Positions 28,202-35,661 of a stretch of 38,097 nucleotides of DNA are shown here, piece by piece; position 1 is the stretch's first letter, and every line of letters starts with the position of its first letter. This DNA is from Ignavibacteria bacterium. GTDB lineage: Bacteria; Bacteroidota; Ignavibacteria; Tepidaquicellales; OLB5. Both the position numbers and the translations under genes were made by a program. Where the stretch lies: the NCBI GenBank assembly GCA_030835085.1, contig JAUQWQ010000227.1, positions 1-38,097 of the forward strand, written 5' to 3'. The notes under the pieces are model-generated. The model saw only the letters and a list, made by a program, of their open reading frames with translations. It was not told where the DNA came from and searched no databases.

Positions 28202-31045
28202 TTAAAAATCCCATCCAAAAAAGAACTGCTGAAATATCCCGCTCTGGAAATTTTTAAAATTATTTTCAATTCTTTTACCGATATCATAACGCAAAGCAAT
28301 AATATAAAACAAATTTATACGCATGCCAATTCCAACACTCCCTTTGGTTTCTCCGTATTCTTTATCCCACGCATTGCCTGCATCAAAGAATGCAGCACCG
28401 CGGATATAAGGGAAAAAGAAATTGATACCGAATGGGAAACGGACATCCACAAGATCAACAAGAGGGAAGCGCAGTTCATTGCTTACTATCAAAGCCTTCT
28501 TACCCCGCAAACCGAAGCGCGGCCAGCCGCGCAGGTCCCAGCTGCCGCCAATTGCCCAGCGGCGTGCTTCATCGCCCTCATTCATCAAATACGCAAACCG
28601 TGAACCGACTGCGACGGTATTGCTTAGACGTGTATACCTTCTGTAATCAAAAATGAAAGTAAAATAATTAACATTGCCGAACTGAATATCTGTGGTGTAA
28701 CCCAAAGTAATATTCAGCCTGCTGCCATCAAGCGGACCGGTTGGACCCCAAATGGCATTATCTTTTGTATAAGCTATTGAGTTAGTTAAAAGCAGCGCCC
28801 GGCGGTTCACTTTTTCTTCAGTCACGCTGCGTTTGCTGTTTGCCAGAGATATGCTTGCATCTATACGCCTGAAATATGAGAGCGGGTAACTTAAGGCAAA
28901 ATAACCGCCAAAAGTTCTTTCGTAATAAGAAAACGCATCGCCGTAGTCATACCTTCTGCCGGATAAATGAAAAATTCCGTATGCGTAATTCAAACGTTGA
29001 CCCCGTGAAACTTTGGATATAGCAACATTAAAGCTTTTAAAGAATTCCTCACCCGTTTCTGAATTATTGTATACCAGGAAATAATACTGGTCATTGCCAA
29101 GAAGGTCGCTCATTGCAAGTATTCCGCCTGCAGTAGCCCCAAACACAGGGTCAGCGGAGATATTTGTCGTAGCTATATCGAGTGAATATTCTTTTTTATA
29201 TTTCAGATCGTTCTTTTTACCGAGACCTTTAATTTTATTAAATGTCCAAAGGTCATTGGCATCACCAAATGTTAGTATTCTGGTGGTAACCGGTGTATCA
29301 ATTAATTTCGGCACATCGTTAAGCAATCTAACCGATATACCGCCTTTTTCGTAAGAAGCGAAAACCAGCTTATCATCTCCTGCCCACTTGGGGTCAAATG
29401 ATGCAGTTGTATAGTTGGTTAATTTTTCAGTACGGCTGCTATCTGCGGTGATAATTACGCTGCCATCTGCATCAGTTGTGCGGATAAGTTTTGTGAGCCA
29501 AATATTCTGCAGGCCGCCTGAAGTTGAAGTGTAAACAACTTTATTGCCATCCGGCGAAAACTGCGGCGAAAAATCGACCTGTTTACCCGAAGTTAAGTAA
29601 TTTATAGTTTTTTTATCAATATCGTAAATGAAAAGATTATACATATTGTTCACACCTTCTGATGTTCTATCAGATGAGAAGACTATGTATTTTCCGTCTG
29701 CTGATATATCCGGGTCACGGTCATCGTAATAATCATTGGTAAGGCGCGTTAAGTTCTTATCGGTTAAACTGAAAATGTAAAGGTCACTCTTACCGCCTTT
29801 ATCCAGCGCAGGGAAAACCAGGCTGTTCCCGTCAGCGGTAAATGCAGGCGAGCCAATCTGGACTAAGTTATCAAAATGAAAACTTGTTATCAGCTTATTG
29901 GTTTTTACATCAAACAGATGCAGTGCATCGGATTCACCTGATTTTGTTGCGAATGCAAGCACTCCTTTTGATGATATATCCAGACCCGTTCTGAAGAAAT
30001 GGAATTCCTCAAAATCTTCAGTACGCTCTCCTTCAATTACTGTAATTAATTTGCTGCGCTTCTTCAGGTTTACTTTAAATATACTTGTATATCCTGATTC
30101 ATTACCTATGAAATAAACCTCTTCCGTATCACCATTCTTATAATATGCCGGTTTATGACCGAAGCCGCCGGAATAAACAGCGGTTGTTTTCACCGATGCC
30201 GCATCTTCTGTTGAGAGCTCAGGGTAATATTGTTTCTTAAGGGCGTAAAGATACTCCCTGTCAAATTCTTCGTAACCTTTGCCGATGGTTTTTTCCATCA
30301 CCACAGAAAAATCATCATTCATCCAGATATTTTCTATAAGCAGTAATATTTTTTCGGGTCCGTATTTATTGCCGATATATGTAAGAACATTCTGTCCGAA
30401 CTTGTACATAAAAAATGTTCCGTAAAAGCGTTCCCAGTCATCAAGCCCGACCATATAGTCATTAAGAACTGCATCTTTAATTACCATCTCGGCTGTGGCG
30501 TCCCAGTCATTAGACCAGTATTCAGCAAGTCCTTCGGTGAACCATAGCGGCATCTGCCGCTCCGCCGGCTGGCGGTGCAGCCGCAGGATATTTGCTACTT
30601 TGGCTGTCATGAACACATGGCAAAGCTCATGTCTTATTACATGCTTAAAGTTACCCAATGAGCCGTCAAAGGGAATAACAACTCTTCCTTTTATGAACTC
30701 AAAAAAACCGCCGACACCATCGGGAATCAGCCCGGGAGTTGTATTTGTTTCCCTGAAGTGGGTAGGGGATGAATAGAAAATTATGGGAACGGTATCAATT
30801 AACGAATAGTCAAAATTCTGCTGGTGGATGCGGTACGATTCTTCCGCATATGCGGCGCCAATTTCGGCAAGCTCTTTCATTTCAGGGTAATAGTATATCT
30901 TGAAGTGCTCGGTTGAAAGTGTGTGCCAGTCAAAATCGTTATACTGTACTTTATTCCGCCCAAAACCAACATACTGCGCATGAGTTATGCTGCAAACGAA
31001 TATAATTAAAGCGAACAGGATCCTGGTAAATTTTACAATCTGCAT
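28202..31045 (-). CDS. Peptidase-MA-like gluzincin, TolB-like beta-propeller and BamA-like C-terminal barrel in one polypeptide
   Basis: HELCHVF with WFTEGLAEYWS; PD40-like repeats (FTADGNSLVFPALDKGGKSDLYI, DPDISADGKYIVFSSDRT, SPQFSPDGNKVVYTS); C-terminus RWAIGGSWDLRGWPRFGLRGKKALIVSNELRFPL...FFFGWDF. ATG 31045 preferred for the signal peptide. Confidence 0.82.
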   Translation of the reverse strand: MQIVKFTRILFALIIFVCSITHAQYVGFGRNKVQYNDFDWHTLSTEHFKIYYYPEMKELAEIGAAYAEESYRIHQQNFDYSLIDTVPIIFYSSPTHFRETNTTPGLIPDGVGGFFEFIKGRVVIPFDGSLGNFKHVIRHELCHVFMTAKVANILRLHRQPAERQMPLWFTEGLAEYWSNDWDATAEMVIKDAVLNDYMVGLDDWERFYGTFFMYKFGQNVLTYIGNKYGPEKILLLIENIWMNDDFSVVMEKTIGKGYEEFDREYLYALKKQYYPELSTEDAASVKTTAVYSGGFGHKPAYYKNGDTEEVYFIGNESGYTSIFKVNLKKRSKLITVIEGERTEDFEEFHFFRTGLDISSKGVLAFATKSGESDALHLFDVKTNKLITSFHFDNLVQIGSPAFTADGNSLVFPALDKGGKSDLYIFSLTDKNLTRLTNDYYDDRDPDISADGKYIVFSSDRTSEGVNNMYNLFIYDIDKKTINYLTSGKQVDFSPQFSPDGNKVVYTSTSGGLQNIWLTKLIRTTDADGSVIITADSSRTEKLTNYTTASFDPKWAGDDKLVFASYEKGGISVRLLNDVPKLIDTPVTTRILTFGDANDLWTFNKIKGLGKKNDLKYKKEYSLDIATTNISADPVFGATAGGILAMSDLLGNDQYYFLVYNNSETGEEFFKSFNVAISKVSRGQRLNYAYGIFHLSGRRYDYGDAFSYYERTFGGYFALSYPLSYFRRIDASISLANSKRSVTEEKVNRRALLLTNSIAYTKDNAIWGPTGPLDGSRLNITLGYTTDIQFGNVNYFTFIFDYRRYTRLSNTVAVGSRFAYLMNEGDEARRWAIGGSWDLRGWPRFGLRGKKALIVSNELRFPLVDLVDVRFPFGINFFFPYIRGAAFFDAGNAWDKEYGETKGSVGIGMRINLFYIIALRYDIGKRIENNFKNFQSGIFQQFFFGWDF

Positions 31046-31338
31046 ATCTATAAAATATTGTTTCAAATGATGAAAATCAACGGAAAAGTTAGAAATTATT
31101 AAAAAAACAAAATGTCAAATTTCAAACTCTTAATGTCAAAAAAGTAAGGAATCTTCCTTGCTCCAACTTAGCTGAATTAAAACGCGGCAATTAGTGCTGT
31201 AAAGCGGTACGTAAATCTACAAAAATAAAAGCCCTGCAGGTTTGAATTGTTTTGAAGCTGAATTTTTACTTGTCTCTGCTCCTTGCCGGCAAACTGAACA
31301 CCCGGAATTTCCAAAAATTCAGATGTTTTTTTTTTAAT

Positions 31339-31436
31339 GTTGACCGATTGGAATGGGAATTCTGTGCTGTTTTGCAGGGAATTCCAGTCTTCTCATGATT
31401 TTGGAAATGCTATTTCCAGTCGTTGAACGATTGGAA
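31339..31436. repeat. Direct and inverted 15-bp repeats at the 3' end of the 31440 gene
   Basis: gttgaccgattggaa (31339-31353) and gttgaacgattggaa (31422-31436), 14/15 identical; an inverted near-copy ttccagtcgttgaac makes a near-perfect palindrome. Confidence 0.6.
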
Positions 31437-31439
31437 AAT

Positions 31440-32345
31440 CTAATCAACTTTCATAACTTTATTGCTTTTTATAAACCGCACAACATCTTCGCGGGTTGTG
31501 TTGGGCGAAAAATGACTGACCGCCATGTGAATATCATCAAGGTTATAACCGCCTTTTGATTTATTTTTTTCGTTTTCGGGCGAAGTTTCCGCAAGGCTTT
31601 TACGCACAGATTCAAGCTGTTTTATCCAGCCGGGTGCAATATATACTCCTCGTCTGTACATATCTGATTCATTTAGAAGGATGGTCTCCATGTTGAACCG
31701 GAAGATCTCATCCTTGCTTTTACCGCCTGTTTCACCGGATGCAGCCATGATATCAAAAAAGCTTTTTATTAGACCTTTGTTCACGGGGAAAACATTGCCT
31801 TCCATATCAATCCTGATGGTTCTATCCTTACTAATATTTGCAATATGTGAAAGCCTGTAAAAGAACTTTCGTATGTTGCCTTTGAACTTTACAGGCTCTT
31901 TGAGGTTTTGCTTTGCAGGCAATTCCCCGTTTCCTTCGGAGTTAACATCGGTTTCGTCCTCATTAAGTATTAACGGGTTTAAAGGTTTACCGTTAGAGCT
32001 GAGTATATATTTAACTTTGTTAAGCCTTATTGTTGAATAACTGAAACCAAGCTCAACTGTCATATGGTTCTTGATGAAATCAATTGTTTTACCCGCTTTA
32101 AGGAGCTCATTTACAGCATCAACTTCTTTGCGGCTGATCTCTACAGTGCGGCCTTTGGATTCATAATCTTTGTACGAGCCGGGTACTTCTTTGGAAAGCT
32201 CATTATAAAGTGTGGATCTTGAAATTCCGTGGAACTGCATAATACCGTTTAATACCTTTGTGTATCCGGAGGTTCCTTTGGCATGTGCAATTGATTTGAG
32301 CAGAAGAATATCTTTGTGAAGCTTTTTATTGAAAGGTTTTTGCAT
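31440..32345 (-). CDS. Uncharacterised protein with HTH-like segment
   Basis: 301-aa ORF; HTH-like GISRSTLYNELSKEVPG; no family recognised. Confidence 0.65.
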   Translation of the reverse strand: MQKPFNKKLHKDILLLKSIAHAKGTSGYTKVLNGIMQFHGISRSTLYNELSKEVPGSYKDYESKGRTVEISRKEVDAVNELLKAGKTIDFIKNHMTVELGFSYSTIRLNKVKYILSSNGKPLNPLILNEDETDVNSEGNGELPAKQNLKEPVKFKGNIRKFFYRLSHIANISKDRTIRIDMEGNVFPVNKGLIKSFFDIMAASGETGGKSKDEIFRFNMETILLNESDMYRRGVYIAPGWIKQLESVRKSLAETSPENEKNKSKGGYNLDDIHMAVSHFSPNTTREDVVRFIKSNKVMKVD

Positions 32346-32404
32346 GGTTTTTCAGGGTTATTTTGTAAAAGTGTATGCCCTCAAGTATGCTTAGGGCATT
32401 TACG

Positions 32405-32435
32405 CAAATATAATATATGCAAAATGCATATGCAA
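32405..32435 (-). promoter_or_regulatory. Bacteroidota-type promoter (TTG-N20-TATATTTG) overlapping an inverted repeat
   Basis: Minus strand TTG (32435-32433), 20 nt, TATATTTG (32412-32405); TATGCA-AAA-TGCATA at 32416-32430. Confidence 0.5.
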
Positions 32436-32501
32436 GGGGTGAAATAGTTGTCTTTTAGGCAGAATATAGCGTTTTTACCTGCTAAAGGGGATTTTTAATG
32501 C

Positions 32502-33503
32502 TTATATACTTAACAATGGTGCGTATTTCTGATAACTGATATTGCCTTTATCTGCAATATTATCCTTCCAGCCTGTCTCGTTATGACTTAGGTCTATCAA
32601 TTCCTGTGTTTTCTTAAACTTGAAGTCTTTACTTATTTGTTTTAATATTTCTATTTCATCATTGCTGAATAATGTACTGTCAAAATCTCTTATTGGAACA
32701 AACTTATCTACTTCTTTATCACCAAGATTACAAGTTTTATTCTCTACGTATTCTTCCTCCCACAATTCGCCAAACAATCTTTTATAATTATCCAGGACAG
32801 GTCCATTTTCTATCGCGCTATATGAATAACCGCTTATTGGACTGCCCAGTAATTTAAAACTAAGAAAATCTGAATAGAATAAATATTTATTTAATCTTAC
32901 AGTAAAAGCTCTTTCGTTTTCTTTTAAAAAGAAGACGATCATGTTCGCCAATTTTGCAAAATGACGAAATGAATATCCAGTAAACTGATCTATTTCGTTG
33001 CTGTAATTCCTTAATAAACTCTTTAGGATTTCTTTTTCGCTTTTATTTTGAATGCCTACTCCAATAAATTTAAGATCATTTATTTCTCTATCAGAAAAAA
33101 GTTTGGATTTTTCTGCAAGATCAATGAAGTTATCGGGATTTGTAATCAAATCTAATGTCTTTGCATTTGATTTGCTTGGTATTTCACCTTTTTCATAATT
33201 TCTGTAAACATTTTCGCCAAAGCCTAATACTTCACTCATTTTTACGGGAGTAATACCATACTGTTCACGCAATTGTTTTATCTGTTCAGGAAATAAAATA
33301 TTGTTTTTTTCCCTGTATTGGTTATACAATTGTTTTAATGTCAGGTCAGTTGCATCCGCAGTTGTGAATTCTTTTTTCGTTTCATCGCAAACATAATAAT
33401 AATCATATACATCAAATTCTTCTTTACGGAATGACATTTTTTTAGGTGTAACATGCAGCACCGCATTGCAGTTTGCAAACGGACTTTCTATAGTCTTTTT
33501 CAT
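32502..33503 (-). CDS. Antitoxin: degenerate MqsA/YgiT-like N-terminus, HTH, C-terminal Panacea/SocA (DUF4065)-like domain
   Basis: HTH LREQYGITPVKMSEVLGFGENVYRNYEKGEIPS; then FRHFAKLANMIVFFLKENERAFTVRLNKYLFYSDFLSFKLLGSPISGYSYSAIENGPVLDNY. Confidence 0.85.
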   Translation of the reverse strand: MKKTIESPFANCNAVLHVTPKKMSFRKEEFDVYDYYYVCDETKKEFTTADATDLTLKQLYNQYREKNNILFPEQIKQLREQYGITPVKMSEVLGFGENVYRNYEKGEIPSKSNAKTLDLITNPDNFIDLAEKSKLFSDREINDLKFIGVGIQNKSEKEILKSLLRNYSNEIDQFTGYSFRHFAKLANMIVFFLKENERAFTVRLNKYLFYSDFLSFKLLGSPISGYSYSAIENGPVLDNYKRLFGELWEEEYVENKTCNLGDKEVDKFVPIRDFDSTLFSNDEIEILKQISKDFKFKKTQELIDLSHNETGWKDNIADKGNISYQKYAPLLSI

Positions 33504-33548
33504 TTTGTTGCTTTCTTTATTTGTCCTTTTTTTTGAGCAGTATTGAAC

Positions 33549-33896
33549 CTATGCCAGTGGGAATTTCATTTCATATTCAGCAAAATGAAATGAAATTAAA
33601 ATACACGGTTTACCCGATAAACCATAATTTATTTTAATGTAAATCTGTTTAGAGGATATTTCTGTACCGAACTCCCAATAATCGCCGCTATTTTGAGCAT
33701 CAGTAACCGGACCTCTAAAATAATTTTTGTATGTTAACTTGTTAATTTCATCAATATAAAAGGATTTAGAGCTCAGGATCTCCAGCTCAGCCAGTGTTTC
33801 AAGATTCTTTTCTCTTCTTTCAATTACCATATCAAATGTAGTGATCTTAGTTTTCAAATCACTTAAAAATCTCTCAACCTCATCTGCCGTAGCCAT
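33549..33896 (-). CDS. Putative MqsR-like toxin
   Basis: 115 aa; pattern EINKLTYKNYFRGPVTD...GDYWEFGTEISSKQIYIKINYGL resembles the MqsR C-terminal region; directly upstream of the antitoxin; AGGAGG just before ATG 33896. Confidence 0.6.
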   Translation of the reverse strand: MATADEVERFLSDLKTKITTFDMVIERREKNLETLAELEILSSKSFYIDEINKLTYKNYFRGPVTDAQNSGDYWEFGTEISSKQIYIKINYGLSGKPCILISFHFAEYEMKFPLA

Positions 33897-33920
33897 ATAC
33901 CTCCTGATACTATTGATACA

Positions 33921-33949
33921 ATAATACACTATTTAACATAATTTGTCAA
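33921..33949 (-). promoter_or_regulatory. Canonical sigma70-like promoter TTGACA-N17-TATTAT of the toxin-antitoxin operon
   Basis: Minus strand TTGACA (33949-33944), 17-nt spacer, TATTAT (33926-33921), about 25 nt before the toxin ATG. Confidence 0.7.
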
Positions 33950-34151
33950 GAGAAAAGTGGGAAAAATTCAAAAAGGATGATTATTTAACGGAATATCACA
34001 CTTTATAGTGTTAATATAGGCTTATTTTGATACACGGTGGAGAGAATGCGATGCGGAATTATTTTACGGGTAAACTGAAGGGGTGCAGTTGAGGCTCTGC
34101 CAAAGCATACGTAGCCAACTAAGGCGACAAGAAACTTATGAATTCTATTTC

Positions 34152-34940
34152 TCATTCTGAATCTTTATATTTTTCATTCAATTTATCCAATATTTTTGAT
34201 ACTAATGGGTAATTGACTATTTTTTTTTCTGATATCCTTACAATCAAATCATCTTTCAGTTTATCTTGTCTTAATAAACAATCTTGAAGTTTTGTTTGGA
34301 AATCAGCGTTTAAGACAAATGCTTTATATTTTGTTTCCCATTCCCCGTATGATTTCAAGATCAGACATATAATCTCATTAATCATACCAAGTATATCTCT
34401 GGTATAATCATGAATGTAATTATCAAATACTTGGGTCTTTATTCTGCCATCTATAATACTTACATTATATCTAGTTGAAAATATGTTGCCATGGGAGTAA
34501 TATGCATTTATTATTTGCTTATAGCCTTCCACAATCTTTGATTTTTCAGGGTATTCTGATTTAAAAAAGACATATGCCTTATCAGCCAATAAGTTACTAT
34601 CGAAATCTACAATATCATTCTCTTCGCGGATTATTTTGTATTCCTTTTCTTTTGGGTGTACCAATGAATATGCAAAAAGCACAAAATTCTCTAAAGCATG
34701 TCTTAATAAAAGGTGTGTAACTAAAGTATGGCGACGTATACAATTTAGAATTATCAAATGAAAATCTTTAAATATCTGAGTTTCAAAATAGTAACAAACT
34801 TCATGGTTAACTGAAAAGGAGTTAATAGATTGGAGCAATTTTAACAAATCAAGGGACAAATAATAATTGTCTCCGAGCTCAAATTTAGCTTTATCGGTAA
34901 GTTTGTTTTCTTGTTCTATTATCCAATTAAGATCTATCAT
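34152..34940 (-). CDS. Uncharacterised alpha-helical protein, third gene of the RM operon
   Basis: ATG at 34940 overlaps the upstream TGA (TGATG); helix-rich, RRHTLVTHLLLRHALENFVLFAYSLVHP. Confidence 0.7.
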   Translation of the reverse strand: MIDLNWIIEQENKLTDKAKFELGDNYYLSLDLLKLLQSINSFSVNHEVCYYFETQIFKDFHLIILNCIRRHTLVTHLLLRHALENFVLFAYSLVHPKEKEYKIIREENDIVDFDSNLLADKAYVFFKSEYPEKSKIVEGYKQIINAYYSHGNIFSTRYNVSIIDGRIKTQVFDNYIHDYTRDILGMINEIICLILKSYGEWETKYKAFVLNADFQTKLQDCLLRQDKLKDDLIVRISEKKIVNYPLVSKILDKLNEKYKDSE

Positions 34941-35659
34941 CAATTGATTTCCTCTATTTTGATTTCATTTTTAAGCATTGTCTTTTCATCATCATTCCAA
35001 AAACCAGTAAATTCCATCTTGTACCTTCTGCTAATAGGTTTTCCGTTTTCACAGCCTGCAGTTACTTCAAAAGTATAACAACCGCTTTTTAGGATATGTC
35101 TTTTATCATTTGTCTTCCAATATACATTAAAAGCAAATAAACATTCGTATTCTTCTAAAACAAAATCTTGGTTATCTTCTCCAGGATTCATTCTTCTAAA
35201 TTCCGGTTCCATGATATAGCCCAAATTACAGTATTGATAAGTATTTGGAGAAATACTTTTCCAATACATCCTTGGTACATAATTTCCACTTTCGGTCAGA
35301 AAGAGGGTACTCCACTCTAGATTATCTAATGGTAAGTTTATACTTTCTCCAGTTTCTTTATGCACATCTTTTAATATTAACTCTACATTTTTTGCGCTAA
35401 TTCTACCATTATTTAAAATTTGAAATCTAAAATAATATGTCTGCCACTTTTTTATATGTCGATTTTTGAATCTATCTTCAATAACCTGCAAAGAGGTAGC
35501 ACGATGACAATGGGGAGGTTCAACTGTCATTTTTATATCTAATTTTGGTCCTCTAATTTTTTCTCGTATGCTATCTTGAAAAGCAGCTACAATCGCTAAT
35601 AGAATTGTAGCAATTGTCAATCCTGCTGTCCACCAAACCATTGCCCAATCAGCTGACAT
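34940..35659 (-). CDS. Uncharacterised membrane-anchored protein, second gene of the RM operon
   Basis: N-terminal TM WWTAGLTIATILLAIVAAF and a soluble domain; ATG 2 nt after the RM stop codon. Confidence 0.7.
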   Translation of the reverse strand: MSADWAMVWWTAGLTIATILLAIVAAFQDSIREKIRGPKLDIKMTVEPPHCHRATSLQVIEDRFKNRHIKKWQTYYFRFQILNNGRISAKNVELILKDVHKETGESINLPLDNLEWSTLFLTESGNYVPRMYWKSISPNTYQYCNLGYIMEPEFRRMNPGEDNQDFVLEEYECLFAFNVYWKTNDKRHILKSGCYTFEVTAGCENGKPISRRYKMEFTGFWNDDEKTMLKNEIKIEEIN

Positions 35660-35661
35660 TT

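Noticed and set aside
27785-28603. 272-aa plus-strand ORF
   Set aside because: Runs through two tRNA genes and is antisense to the peptidase/barrel gene; low-complexity translation with no domain.
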